Part shown: positions 36,701 through 44,288 of the stretch, piece by piece
Position numbering within the stretch: position 1 is the stretch's first letter
Layout of the letters: the number at the start of each line of letters is the position of its first letter
Assembly (NCBI GenBank): GCA_002255955.1
Contig: NKIM01000003.1
Location: forward strand, 124,001 to 188,000
Source of the DNA: Burkholderiales bacterium PBB2
Lineage (GTDB): Bacteria > Pseudomonadota > Gammaproteobacteria > Burkholderiales > Burkholderiaceae_C
Length of the DNA stretch: 64,000 nucleotides
Direction: 5' to 3'
Notes under the pieces: model-generated
What the model saw: only the letters and a program-made list of their open reading frames with translations
What the model was told of the DNA's origin: nothing
The model's database searches: none
Program-made: the position numbers and the translations under genes

Positions 36701-37082
36701 GAAGCTGAAGACCACTGCCCAAAAGCCAAAGCACTTTGAGCAAGCGCGACGCTTTGCGCTACGGGTTCTGCCCGAACTCGCCTACCTTTTCTCTCTACCC
36801 GAGCTTGTGCGCCGACACTTAGCTGCGGAAGAGCACGCCTTGAGCATGGGAGAGCTCGCTTCCGTCGAACTCGAGAAGCTCGGAAGCTGTGTTCGCGAGG
36901 GCTATGACACCGTTGAGAAGTTGGCGCTGGGGAAAGTCCGCGGTAAGACAACCTCTCGAGTGGGTGTTCATCGTCAGTGGGGTGAGATTGACTGGTGGAT
37001 GGCTCCCAAGGTGTCCGGCGAGACCTGGCAAGAATTGTTCGAACGAGTCAAGCTCAGTACTGATGTCTACGACCAAATGTGA
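33756..37082 (+). CDS. Hachiman HamB / AbpB-like SF2 DECH helicase
   Basis: 1,108 residues from GTG 33756. A ~320-residue helical N-terminal domain without clear motifs precedes an SF2, Ski2-like helicase core: Walker [10 protein letters not shown] (327-335), [11 protein letters not shown] (motif Ia), DECH at 426-429, LLSAMMSN (motif III, usually SAT), [12 protein letters not shown] (motif V) and [11 protein letters not shown] (motif VI, ~741-751). The last ~330 residues are helical. It would move on nucleic acid and control the nuclease encoded just upstream. Gene order nuclease-helicase, sizes and lower GC all fit a Hachiman-type defence island. Confidence 0.75.
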   Translation: MFDDPTSELIRSAPELSGLDPNSLPKALTKAYAEIVAVRLRLRKISGGSSNAADLLAPLQPELQRLRKIAFTQEAMASVSSEGPQRRGAAFLAATAHYVTLQAQLLASPTSPDKFGPLTVGGIAPEVSATLLFLAAGASPDAAEMSRQIQLSDGLLPLERRLLQDIKRLAIGDLDALLADSSVPEPPSLEGDFTLAEVGASALYLMLHRCVRSIAAEVLGRPGYQASSVELERVEGLCTEPAVQFLNRLGNSAFPGPRHLASLLRAVGRELPADSLARLPAPPGIGTSLWISGLTLIAKTRPYLWANHRDAVAQGYLAPGVSAAISFPTGAGKSTLSELKILSNLCLGKDTIFLAPTLALVDQTARALQKAFPDARLSRERANDNPFDFELGTRLPPMSVMTPERCLALMGVQPELFKEVGLLVFDECHLLHAGVNDRSRRAIDAMLCILNLSTQAPAADYLLLSAMMSNAEEVAAWIAELTGRKCLPLNMAWKPTRQVRGSVVFPSDQIADLRSKLEAKRQELLAAGKRKSGPSAALKRELKAQPLGLLGLKFKWDSMLRDDYLLVPLSDSEMLLSVNATTWRLTPNVNSVAAELASLASRNKGVKSLIFAQTIPYAMSAQEAAGKHLGEANIALTVEERHLYSLALDELGDESALYVDVVAGRVARWPSLCHHGLLLPTERQLHESLFQRPDGVSVLVATSTLAQGMNLPSHVVIIAGDSKFDAENKQLAQMKAHDLLNAAGRAGRAGQSSYGLVLVVPSNVVEINDSNSQIGKHWKSLQGIFSQSDQCLAIEDPLEGILDRIQELGADAGGDADYLMRRLPISTQAADVDGPAKTLLMKSFAAYKWRKQAQERQVNDRINHVLLARRKLQELDEEPGWADKMAANYGVPSDVFSELGARLETSPPIGRTTLDWFTWTVTWLTERPILLSQMIRRESLDGFMGEKFKLCGDDKERGELAVGDVLAALKLWVSGQTLAEIQKLKTTAQKPKHFEQARRFALRVLPELAYLFSLPELVRRHLAAEEHALSMGELASVELEKLGSCVREGYDTVEKLALGKVRGKTTSRVGVHRQWGEIDWWMAPKVSGETWQELFERVKLSTDVYDQM

Positions 37083-37149
37083 GTTCTGCCTTCATGCAGG
37101 CCCGCCATCTGGGCGAGCTGCTCCTCGGAAACAATCAAGAGGCCGGCGT

Positions 37150-37174
37150 GAGGGTCAGGCCTTAAATTTGAAGT
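37150..37174 (+). repeat. Right copy of 25-bp inverted repeat flanking the island
   Basis: Reads GAGGGTCAGGCCTTAAAT followed by TTGAAGT on the plus strand, 24 of 25 identical to the inverse copy at 32499-32523. Confidence 0.8.
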
Positions 37175-37220
37175 CCGTGACGACCCCAGGAGCTTCTCCA
37201 CAGCTACCCACAAGAATGAT

Positions 37221-37238
37221 GGTCAGGCCTTAATTTTG
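37221..37238 (+). repeat. Partial third copy of the junction repeat
   Basis: GGTCAGGCCTTAATTTTG matches the core of the 25-bp repeat (first 13 bases identical) in the same orientation as the copy 50 bp upstream. Confidence 0.65.
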
Positions 37239-37242
37239 CTCA

Positions 37243-38043
37243 TCAAGCCGCGGCTTCCAGCACCGCACGGGTTTTGGCGTCGGCCGGGAAGACATGCTCC
37301 ACCCGCAGCGAGGCCAGCGTGATGTCTTGCGGCGTGCCGAAGGTGGAGAACATGCTGAAGAAGGCCAGTTCGCCGTGGACGGTGGCGAAGCGGGTGGTCA
37401 AGACCGGGGCCAGTTGGCGCGTCCAGGGCGCCAGCGTTTGGCCGCCCAGGCGCGCTTGAAACTGCGCCGCCAACTGCTCCACACGGGGTAGCAACTCGGG
37501 CACGACCGAGGCGTCGTCGCGCAGATGGGCCAGCAGGGCGGGGGCCACTTCGTCCAGATTGCTGATGTGGCGGCTCATGCCTTCGGGGTGCAGCAGCAGG
37601 TCCAGCATATTGAGGCTCTGGCCCGGTGGCTGCCCGGCCAGCCAGGGCATCAGCGTCAGCGCCATCCAGCGGGCGCCTTGGTTCATTTGCAAGATGTTCC
37701 AGCCGGCGTCCATCACCATGGCGGGCAGCGGGTCATGGGCCGCCAGCATCAGCGTCAGGGCCTCGCGCACCGGCGCCAGCACCGCCGCGCCCAACTCATT
37801 GCCGCTGTAGGCGGCGGCAAAGCCGGCTTGTTGCAAGACGGTGTTGCGCAGGGCCAGCGGCGCTTGCAGCTCCTGCAACCAGGCCAGCAGCAGCTCACGG
37901 CTGGCCTGGGCCCGCCCGCTCTCGACAAAGCTCACATGGCGCTGGCTCACCCCCAGGCGCAAGGCCAAGTCCAGCTGACTGATGCGGCGCGCCTTGCGTG
38001 TGCTTTGCAGGGTTTCGCGAAGTGAGGGGCTGGCGGCGAGCAT
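37243..38043 (-). CDS. XRE-family regulator with MmyB-like ligand-binding domain
   Basis: 266 residues. Helix-turn-helix at ~8-65 (LRETLQSTRKARRISQLDLALRLGVSQRHVSFVESGRA). The C-terminal part (~100-262) matches the MmyB/MLTR ligand-binding family, a PAS-like fold thought to bind fatty-acid-like or other small molecules (PAMVMDAGWNILQMNQGA, TRFATVHGELAFFSMFSTFGTPQDITLASL in two pieces). It is divergent from a small membrane protein gene, which is a likely target. High GC returns here, so it belongs to the host backbone and not to the island. Confidence 0.85.
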   Translation of the reverse strand: MLAASPSLRETLQSTRKARRISQLDLALRLGVSQRHVSFVESGRAQASRELLLAWLQELQAPLALRNTVLQQAGFAAAYSGNELGAAVLAPVREALTLMLAAHDPLPAMVMDAGWNILQMNQGARWMALTLMPWLAGQPPGQSLNMLDLLLHPEGMSRHISNLDEVAPALLAHLRDDASVVPELLPRVEQLAAQFQARLGGQTLAPWTRQLAPVLTTRFATVHGELAFFSMFSTFGTPQDITLASLRVEHVFPADAKTRAVLEAAA

Positions 38044-38173
38044 GAGCGGATTCCACCACAGCCCGGCCGGCTCTTTTCAATGACCTGCGAGGTAATTGCG
38101 GCGCTGGTGCGCGGCTCGGACACTGCCCTTCTTCATTCGATTTTTTGACAGCGAGCAAGGAAGGAAACAAACC

Positions 38174-38473
38174 ATGAACAAGCCCGTGTTGATCGTCGTG
38201 CTGCTGCTCTTCAGCGCTCTGAGCCTCTACGCCGTGCAGCATGCCGGCGGGGTGCTGGAGTTGGTGCAAGTGCTGCTGCGCATCCCCGAGGGTTGGCAGG
38301 TGATGGCCGATCTGATCATCGTCATGGTCTTGCTCTTGGTCTTCATGCGCCGCGACGCGCAAGCCCAGGGGCGGCCGTTCTGGCCCTGGGCGATCTTCTC
38401 GCTGGTGGTGGGCTCCTTCGGGCCTTTGCTCTACTTCATCACCGCGCGCCGCAAGCCCGAGAGTGGGGCATGA
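38174..38473 (+). CDS. Small three-helix membrane protein (DUF2834-like)
   Basis: 99 residues from ATG 38174, with GGAAGGAAAC upstream. Three membrane helices: VLIVVLLLFSALSLYAV, ADLIIVMVLLLVFMRRDA and WAIFSLVVGSFGPLLYFI. The FMRRDA...FWPW...GSFGPLLYF pattern resembles DUF2834 proteins of unknown function. It is 130 bp from the divergent XRE gene, so the two probably share a regulated intergenic region. Confidence 0.7.
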   Translation: MNKPVLIVVLLLFSALSLYAVQHAGGVLELVQVLLRIPEGWQVMADLIIVMVLLLVFMRRDAQAQGRPFWPWAIFSLVVGSFGPLLYFITARRKPESGA

Positions 38474-38495
38474 GGGTCGGGCTTTCAAATTGAAG
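38471..38495 (+). repeat. Diverged copy of the junction repeat
   Basis: TGAGGGTCGGGCTTTCAAAT then TGAAG: similar to the 25-bp repeat with a few substitutions and an extra base. It follows the stop of the small membrane protein gene, so the repeat family is not confined to the island edges. Confidence 0.55.
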
Positions 38496-38660
38496 ACCCC
38501 TAGATCCTTGGCTGAGTTCCCAGCATGACCCGCCCCCCCTTGTGCATCGAGTTTCCCTGCGCCGGGTAGCAAATCAATGCATGAGGCGATTGGCGCAAGC
38601 CCATCTTTGAACCCGACGAGCTTGTGAGCCCGCGCCGTGCTCGCTGGGTATCATGCTTCG

Positions 38661-39464
38661 ATGATGCCGCTCCGCTCAGTTCTGCTGCTGCTGATGTGCC
38701 TGGTCGCTTGGGCGCCGCACAGCAGCGCGAAGGAGCCGGTGCTGCGCGCCTGTGGCCACCCGGCCGCGCCACCGATGAGCTGGGACCAGGACGGCCAGCT
38801 GACCGGCGTTTGTGTGGCCGCAGCGCGGCGGGCCTTCGCTGCGGTGGGGCTGACGCTCCAGGTGGAGCCACCCATGCCTTGGGCGCGTTGCCTGCGGATG
38901 GTCGAAACCGGTGAGGTTGACGTCAATCTGTGCGGATTCGTGAACGACAAGCGGCTTGAGCACGCGGTGATGATGGAGCCTCCGGTCGGCCACAACGATG
39001 CGGTGCTCATCGTGCGCCGCGACAGCAGCTTGGTCTACAGATCCCGGGCTGACCTGAACGGGCTGCGCATCGGCATGGGGCGCGGGGTCAGTTTTGGGGA
39101 AGAGTTCGACGCCTATCTGGCTCGGCATACTCAGTTCGATCTTGCGCTCAGCGAAGCACACAACCTGCAGAAGCTCTTGCTGGGAAGGCTGGACGCTGTG
39201 GTCACCGCAAGGCACGCGGGCCAGCAACAGATTCGCGCCACAGGCTGCGAAGCTCAGCTGCGCTTGCTGCCCGGCAAGGTGGTTGGCGGCCCGCTGTTCA
39301 TGCAGATGTCCAAGCGCTCCCAGCACCTGGGTGTGTTGCCACAAGTGACGGCCTTCATGAAACAGCCGACCCAGATCGAGTGGGTGCAAGGCCAGCAGGC
39401 TCGTTTTGAAGCGATGTATGCCTCAATGAATCCGCCAGCGCAGTCCAAACTTTGCAGCCGCTGA
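38661..39464 (+). CDS. Periplasmic solute-binding protein (SBP_bac_3-like)
   Basis: 267 residues from ATG 38661. Signal peptide SVLLLLMCLVAWAPHSSA, then a two-lobe type 2 periplasmic-binding fold: PPMSWDQDGQLTGVCVAAARRAF, the second-lobe entry LNGLRIGMGRGVSFGEEF (split here for length) and LLLGRLDAVVTARHAG. Such proteins bind polar amino acids or similar for ABC uptake, or act as sensors. No permease or ATPase gene is adjacent, so it may be an orphan sensor or scavenging protein. Confidence 0.75.
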   Translation: MMPLRSVLLLLMCLVAWAPHSSAKEPVLRACGHPAAPPMSWDQDGQLTGVCVAAARRAFAAVGLTLQVEPPMPWARCLRMVETGEVDVNLCGFVNDKRLEHAVMMEPPVGHNDAVLIVRRDSSLVYRSRADLNGLRIGMGRGVSFGEEFDAYLARHTQFDLALSEAHNLQKLLLGRLDAVVTARHAGQQQIRATGCEAQLRLLPGKVVGGPLFMQMSKRSQHLGVLPQVTAFMKQPTQIEWVQGQQARFEAMYASMNPPAQSKLCSR

Positions 39465-39513
39465 GACCCTGGCAGCGCCCTGAGGGCTGAGGGTCACACG
39501 GGCATCAGCACAT

Positions 39514-40155
39514 TCACCCCCGCCCGATCTCCTGCAACAAGCTCCGCACCTTGGTGGTGATGATGTCCACCGCCGGGCCGTTGGCGCCGTGGGGCAGGAT
39601 GACGTCGGCGTTGCGCTTGGTCGGCTCGATGAACTGCTTGTGCATGGGGCGCACGGTGTCCATGTACTGGTTCACCACCGACTCGGTGCTGCGGCCCCGC
39701 TCCGAAATATCGCGCTGCAGGCGGCGGATGAAGCGCACGTCCGAGGCGGTGTCCACGTAGATCTTCAGCGACATCATGTTGCGCAGCTTGGTGTCGTACA
39801 GGGCAAACAGGCCCTCGACCACGATCACCGGCGCAGGCGCCACGGTGATGGTGTCGCTGGAGCGGTTGTCGGCCGCGAAGTCATACACCGGCATGGCGAT
39901 GGCCTCACCCTTGCGCAGTGCGGCCAGGTGCTGGGTCATCAGCGGCCAGTCGAAGGCATCCGGGTGGTCGTAGTTCTGCTTGCGCCGGTCTTCCGGCTGC
40001 ATATGCGATTGGTCGCGGTAGTAATCGTCCTGCATCACCACCGCCACGTTCTCCGGCCCGATGGCAGCCACCACCTGGCGCGTCACCGTCGATTTGCCGC
40101 TGCCGCTGCCGCCTGCGACACCGATGACGAAAGGTTTGTGGGTAGTTTTGGGCAT
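39514..40155 (-). CDS. udk: Uridine kinase
   Basis: 213 residues from ATG 40155. It phosphorylates uridine and cytidine with a nucleoside triphosphate in pyrimidine salvage. The P-loop is GVAGGSGSGKSTVTRQV, followed by MQDDYYRDQSHM (catalytic Asp), NYDHPDAFDWPL (the substrate stretch), and VIVVEGLFALYD. RFIRRLQRDISERGRS is the usual lid. Length and motifs agree with Udk. The open frame extends upstream to 40626, but that part is low-complexity and unlike the family. Confidence 0.95.
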   Translation of the reverse strand: MPKTTHKPFVIGVAGGSGSGKSTVTRQVVAAIGPENVAVVMQDDYYRDQSHMQPEDRRKQNYDHPDAFDWPLMTQHLAALRKGEAIAMPVYDFAADNRSSDTITVAPAPVIVVEGLFALYDTKLRNMMSLKIYVDTASDVRFIRRLQRDISERGRSTESVVNQYMDTVRPMHKQFIEPTKRNADVILPHGANGPAVDIITTKVRSLLQEIGRG

Positions 40156-40634
40156 GAGGGGGTACTGCAGGAGAGGATGGAAGGGCAAGAGACGGGGCTC
40201 GGCTTTACAGCGGGCAAGTGAGCACGCCAGCAAGCAAAAAAGCGGACGGACAAACGAACGAACGAACGAACAAGCCGGGCGGGGAATGCGCGATTTTAAG
40301 AGGGGCGTGGCCGGGGGCCGCGTTTCGGCAAGAAGCGGCGCCCGCCACCTTGGCGCTCTGCTCGCCCGCCCGTGCCAGCCGAGCCGCCGCTCGCCGCGCC
40401 CATTCAGCCATTCGCCGCAGCTGGGCGCCAGCAGGCAACCCGAATCGCTAGCATGCCGCCGCGCGCTGGCTTTGATGGAGCCACGCGCTGAAGCCGGGTG
40501 TGCCCACGGGCGCCTGCTTGCCCTCCCCTTCTCATTCCCTTTGCCTTTCTGCCAAGCCCCCAATGCGATCGAGCTCCCGCCCTTGCAGCACCGCCTTTTC
40601 TGCCACGCACAACAAGCTCGCTGCAAAGCGACCC
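40156..40634. other. 479-bp intergenic region upstream of udk with (AACG)n repeat
   Basis: The tetranucleotide AACG is repeated 4.75 times at 40253-40271, about 100 bp upstream of the udk start codon. The rest is GC-rich and has no convincing gene. Divergent promoters for udk and the exported protein are expected here. Confidence 0.5.
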
Positions 40635-41888
40635 ATGCACTGGGCCTTGCGGGCCACAGGCGCAGCCATCTTCATGGCAGCCCTGACAGGTGCGGCCTTG
40701 GCCTCAACGAGCGCGGAGCCTGCCGCTCCCCCTGCATCGGCATCCGCATCGGCCGAAACCGCCGAGCCGGCAGCGTCCTCTCCCGCATCCGCCGCAGCGT
40801 CTGAGCTCACCCCGCAAGCGCCGCGGCAGCCCTTGCCCACCATGGCCCCCGTCGCCGTGCAGGGCCAAAGCACGGCGGCGCGGGATGCCAAGACCCTGAG
40901 CCATCTGCTCAAGGCCGAGCAGATCTTCCTGGCCGAGCGGGCCCTGGCGCCCGAGGGTGTTTTGCGCTTCAAGGTGTTCGGGCGCAAGGAGGCGGAGGCC
41001 TCGCGGCTGGTGGATCTGGTGCTGCTGGCGCCGCAGAGCGCGCTGCCGATTGCGCTGGAGGCCGATGGCCGCTTTGCGCTGGACGAGGCCTGGCGGACGC
41101 TGGAGCCGGGCACCGAGCTGCACAGCCGCCTGCGTGAGGGCAAGGTCACCTGGCGGGCCGATGTGCGCACGCCGGGCAGCACGCCGCAGCTGCGCCGCCT
41201 GGGCGATTTGCGCCTGCAATGCCGGGCCAGCTTCTTCAGCGGCATGGCCCGCACTGCCGGGCCCGGTGGCCTGTTCATCCACCTGCTCAAGCCCCTGCTC
41301 AATGGTTGCGACAGCAGCCGCTTTGGCTGGAGCAGCTTTGCCGATGCGCCGGTGTTCGGCATCCGGCTCAAGCACGGCCACCGGGTGCAGCAGATCAGCC
41401 AGATGGCGCTGGGCGGCATGGGCCATCTGGAAGGCCTGCGCCTGCCCGTGTTCGACTGGAGCTACAGCCTGCGCCAACAGCTCTACCGCCTGCCCCTGGG
41501 CGACAGCACCTGGCCCGACGACACGGTGGTGGAGTTTGAAAGCATCGACCAGGACGCCGCCACCACACCGCTCGACCCGGCCCTGCTGCAGGCCCCCGGC
41601 GCCTTGCCCGAGGCGGCCCGCAGCCTGCAGGCTGGCGAACTGAGCCTGTGGGACGAGATCAAGACCCGGCTGGGCAAGGACCAGGGGATGATGCGTTATG
41701 ACAGCGGCCTGCGGGTGGTGCTGTACACGCAGGAGCGCCGGCCGGCCGCCGATGCCAGCACCAAGCCCACGCCGGAACTGGAGCTGGTGCTGCTGTTCGA
41801 CGCTCAAGACCGCTTGCTGAAATGGAGCCTGCGCGCCATGGGCGAGCAGCGCCTGGCGGAGGCCGCAGCGGCGCCCTGGTCGCGCTGA
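40635..41888 (+). CDS. Exported protein of unknown function
   Basis: 417 residues if started at ATG 40635, where a normal signal peptide begins (ATGAAIFMAALTGAALA); an ATG at 40563 is possible. A ~50-residue Ala/Ser/Pro-rich stretch follows, then a globular domain (~85-410) with strands such as VLRFKVFGRKEAEASRLVDL and LYTQERRP, and one Cys pair (LRLQC, NGCDSS). No family recognised. No operon partner: the flavohemoglobin gene converges on it from the right. Confidence 0.65.
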   Translation: MHWALRATGAAIFMAALTGAALASTSAEPAAPPASASASAETAEPAASSPASAAASELTPQAPRQPLPTMAPVAVQGQSTAARDAKTLSHLLKAEQIFLAERALAPEGVLRFKVFGRKEAEASRLVDLVLLAPQSALPIALEADGRFALDEAWRTLEPGTELHSRLREGKVTWRADVRTPGSTPQLRRLGDLRLQCRASFFSGMARTAGPGGLFIHLLKPLLNGCDSSRFGWSSFADAPVFGIRLKHGHRVQQISQMALGGMGHLEGLRLPVFDWSYSLRQQLYRLPLGDSTWPDDTVVEFESIDQDAATTPLDPALLQAPGALPEAARSLQAGELSLWDEIKTRLGKDQGMMRYDSGLRVVLYTQERRPAADASTKPTPELELVLLFDAQDRLLKWSLRAMGEQRLAEAAAAPWSR

Positions 41889-41910
41889 GCTGCGCGCAAG
41901 CCCCGGCCAG

Positions 41911-43140
41911 TCAGGACGGCAGATCGCCAAACAAATCCGGCCCGAACACCTCATAGTGAATGCGGCTGCGCTCCACACCCTGGGCCAGCAGCGTGCGCCG
42001 CTGCGCCTGCATGAAGGCCAAAGGGCCGCAGAGGTAAAAGTCGGCATCGGCGGGCCAGGGGGCCAAGTCGTGCGGGCTGTCCAGGGCCATGCGGCCGGGC
42101 ACGGCGCCGGGGCAGCTTTGGCTGCCCTGCTCCAGCCAGAGCTGGTAGCGCGCGTGGGGCAGGCGGGCCAGGGTGGACTCCACCTCTTCGCGCAGCGGAT
42201 AGTGCGCGGGGCTGGTGGCGGCATAGGCAAAACACAGCGGACGCTCGGGCTGGCTGTGGGCGATGTGCTGCAGCATGGACACCATGGGCGTGATGCCCAC
42301 GCCGGCGCTGATCATCACCACGGGCTGCAAGCCCGGGCGGAGCTGGAAGTCACCCGCAGTAGGGCTCACGCGCAAGCGGTCGCCCACGCGGATCTGCTCA
42401 TGCAAGCGGGTGGAGACCAGGCCGTCGGGGCGGCCTGCCGGCTCGCCCTCCTTCGACGCCTCGCCTCGCACGCGCTTGACGGTGATGCGCCAGACGCCCT
42501 CGCCAGGCCGGTTGGACAGGCTGTACTGGCGGATCTGGTTCAGGCCCAGCTCGGGCAGGGGCAGCGCCACGCTGAGGTATTGGCCGGGGATGAAATCGGG
42601 CAGCGGCCTGCCGTCTGGCGCGCGCAGGGTCAGGCTGAGCGTGTCTTCGCTGCTGGCGTGCAGATCGCAGACCTCCAGCTCGGGCCAGGCGCCGCCGACG
42701 GCCCAGTGGCGTTCCTGGTAGAGCCGCGCTTCGCGGGCGATCAGCTCGGAGGCCATCAACCAGTAGACCTCGTCCCAGGCGCTGGCGATGTCGACCGTGA
42801 TGGCCGCGCCCAGCACCTCGCCGATGCTGGCCAGCAGGTGACGGCCGACGATGGTGTACTGCGCCGGCGTGATGCCCAGGCTGACATGCTTGTGGGCAAT
42901 GCGCTCCAGCACGGGGGCGATCAGCAGCGGTTGGTCCATGTGCGCCGCGTAGGCGTAGACCGCACGGGCCAGGGCCTGGGCCTGCTCGCCCTGTGACTGG
43001 TTGCTGAGGTTGAACAGATTCTTCAGCTCGGGGTGCTGGCCGAGCATGCGTTGGTAGAAGTGCCGGGTGATGGCTTCGCCATGTTCCAGGACCACGGGCA
43101 AGGTGGCTTCGATCCAGGGGCGTGCGGTGGTGGAGAGCAT
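41911..43140 (-). CDS. hmp: Flavohemoglobin, nitric oxide dioxygenase
   Basis: 409 residues. It turns NO and O2 into nitrate using NAD(P)H, FAD and haem. The globin domain (~1-140) has the proximal haem His in RIAHKHVSLGI and the distal Tyr in HFYQRML; the FAD domain has RQYSLSN; the NAD domain has SAGVGITPMVSML and YLCGPLAFMQAQ. All key residues are present. It follows a small membrane protein 60 bp away on the same strand, and both lie downstream of a strong NsrR operator with nsrR divergent, so NO should induce it. Confidence 0.95.
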   Translation of the reverse strand: MLSTTARPWIEATLPVVLEHGEAITRHFYQRMLGQHPELKNLFNLSNQSQGEQAQALARAVYAYAAHMDQPLLIAPVLERIAHKHVSLGITPAQYTIVGRHLLASIGEVLGAAITVDIASAWDEVYWLMASELIAREARLYQERHWAVGGAWPELEVCDLHASSEDTLSLTLRAPDGRPLPDFIPGQYLSVALPLPELGLNQIRQYSLSNRPGEGVWRITVKRVRGEASKEGEPAGRPDGLVSTRLHEQIRVGDRLRVSPTAGDFQLRPGLQPVVMISAGVGITPMVSMLQHIAHSQPERPLCFAYAATSPAHYPLREEVESTLARLPHARYQLWLEQGSQSCPGAVPGRMALDSPHDLAPWPADADFYLCGPLAFMQAQRRTLLAQGVERSRIHYEVFGPDLFGDLPS

Positions 43141-43200
43141 GAGAGTGTCGAGCTTGTGAGAGGAAACGGAGGCTTGAAGGTGCTGCAGGCGGCGCCGGGC

Positions 43201-43593
43201 TCAGGCCACGCGCGCCAGGGCTTCTTGCGCAGCGAGGCGGGCGACATAGCCGAGCTTGAACACGCCGGCCGCCACCGGAATGGCCAGGTGGGCCACGATT
43301 TGCGCCGGCAGCGAGAGCTTGTGCGCCAGGGGGTAGGCCAGCACCACGGCCGCCGCCACCACCAGGGCCGAATAGCCCATGGCCCGGCGCGACCAGGCGA
43401 GCACACGGCGGGCCTCCCAGGCCGGCGCGTCGGCGGCCTTGGGCCCAGCGACCACAGCGACCACAGCGGGCGCAGCGGCCGCAGCGGGGGCTGGAGCGGC
43501 GGCCACGAGCCCGGACACGCGTGAAAGGCGGCGGGCCGGTGCGGCCGAGATCAGGGCAGAGCCGGGGGCATAGGAGAGTGCGAGCGATGACAT
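43201..43593 (-). CDS. Small membrane protein in the NsrR regulon
   Basis: 130 residues from ATG 43593. An Ala/Pro-rich N-terminus (~1-60) leads into two hydrophobic helices (MGYSALVVAAAVVLAYPLA and IVAHLAIPVAAGVFKLGYVA). No family recognised. Its start lies 33 bp from the NsrR operator, so it is the first gene of the hmp transcript. An NO-stress role follows from position only. Confidence 0.7.
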   Translation of the reverse strand: MSSLALSYAPGSALISAAPARRLSRVSGLVAAAPAPAAAAAPAVVAVVAGPKAADAPAWEARRVLAWSRRAMGYSALVVAAAVVLAYPLAHKLSLPAQIVAHLAIPVAAGVFKLGYVARLAAQEALARVA

Positions 43594-43625
43594 GGTGGTC
43601 TTTCTTGGCTTGGGTTTGAATTTAT

Positions 43626-43648
43626 AAGATGCATTTTGCATGCATCTT
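43626..43648. promoter_or_regulatory. NsrR operator
   Basis: Perfect inverted repeat AAGATGCAT-N5-ATGCATCTT between divergent hmp-operon and nsrR genes. It closely matches the known NsrR consensus (AAGATGCNTTTNAAAGCATCTT-like). A TATAAA on the minus strand abuts it, so NsrR binding would block the hmp-operon promoter until NO damages the iron-sulfur cluster. Confidence 0.9.
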
Positions 43649-43722
43649 TTAAGCCTGAATCCAACAGGGCTATTGCTGATCGCCCCGAGATAGGCCATTC
43701 GGCCCTGGTCTACCATGGGCGC

Positions 43723-44172
43723 ATGCAAATCACCCAGCACACGGACTACGCCCTGCGGGTGCTGATCTACCTCGCCAGCAACGAGGAACGATTGGCCACC
43801 GTGCAGGAAATCGCCGAGCGATTCGACATCTCACGCAACCACCTGACCAAGGTGGTGAACGGCTTGATCCGCAGCGGCTTTGTCGAAGGCCTGCGCGGCA
43901 AAGGCGGCGGCTTGCGCCTGGCCCGCCCGCCGGCCGAGATCGGCGTGGGCGATGTGGTGCGCCAGATGGAAGGCGAGCCGGTGTTGGTGGAGTGCTTCGG
44001 CGAAGACAACCAATGCGTGCTGGGCGCCAACTGCCGGCTCAAGGGTGCACTGAAAAGCGCCCTCAAGGCCTTCTTTGCCGAACTGGACGCCGTCAACCTG
44101 GCCGATCTGTTGGGCAAACCGCAGTGGCGCCTGATGCACGCGCCGACCCGGCCGGCACCGCGCTCGGCCTGA
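43723..44172 (+). CDS. nsrR: NO-sensing Rrf2-family repressor
   Basis: 149 residues from ATG 43723. Rrf2 winged helix: MQITQHTDYALRVLIYLA, then FDISRNHLTKVVNGLIRSGF. Three cysteines, C91, C98 and C104 (ECFGEDNQCVLGANC), are the iron-sulfur cluster ligands. NsrR represses hmp and related NO-detoxification genes and releases DNA when NO nitrosylates the cluster. The divergent hmp gene and the operator between them support the name over IscR or another Rrf2 member. Confidence 0.93.
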   Translation: MQITQHTDYALRVLIYLASNEERLATVQEIAERFDISRNHLTKVVNGLIRSGFVEGLRGKGGGLRLARPPAEIGVGDVVRQMEGEPVLVECFGEDNQCVLGANCRLKGALKSALKAFFAELDAVNLADLLGKPQWRLMHAPTRPAPRSA

Positions 44173-44200
44173 GCCAAGGCAGGGCAGCCCCGGCGCACAG

Positions 44201-44236
44201 AAAAAAGCCAGCGGCCTTTTCGGCACGCTGGCTTTT
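44201..44236. terminator. Bidirectional intrinsic terminator between nsrR and collagenase
   Basis: AAAAAA-GCCAGCG, a 12-base loop, CGCTGGC-TTTT. It can end transcripts from both convergent genes. Confidence 0.8.
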
Positions 44237-44288
44237 CATCACCGCTCGCTCACCCGGCGCCGTCGCGGCGCCGCGCAGGAGCTGAGGC

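Larger units (their letters stand above)
37083..37242. other. Right junction of the low-GC island
   Basis: 160 bp between the helicase stop and the convergent XRE gene. It contains two copies of the junction repeat (37150-37174 and the shorter 37221-37238) and no gene. GC rises again at its right edge. Confidence 0.5.
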
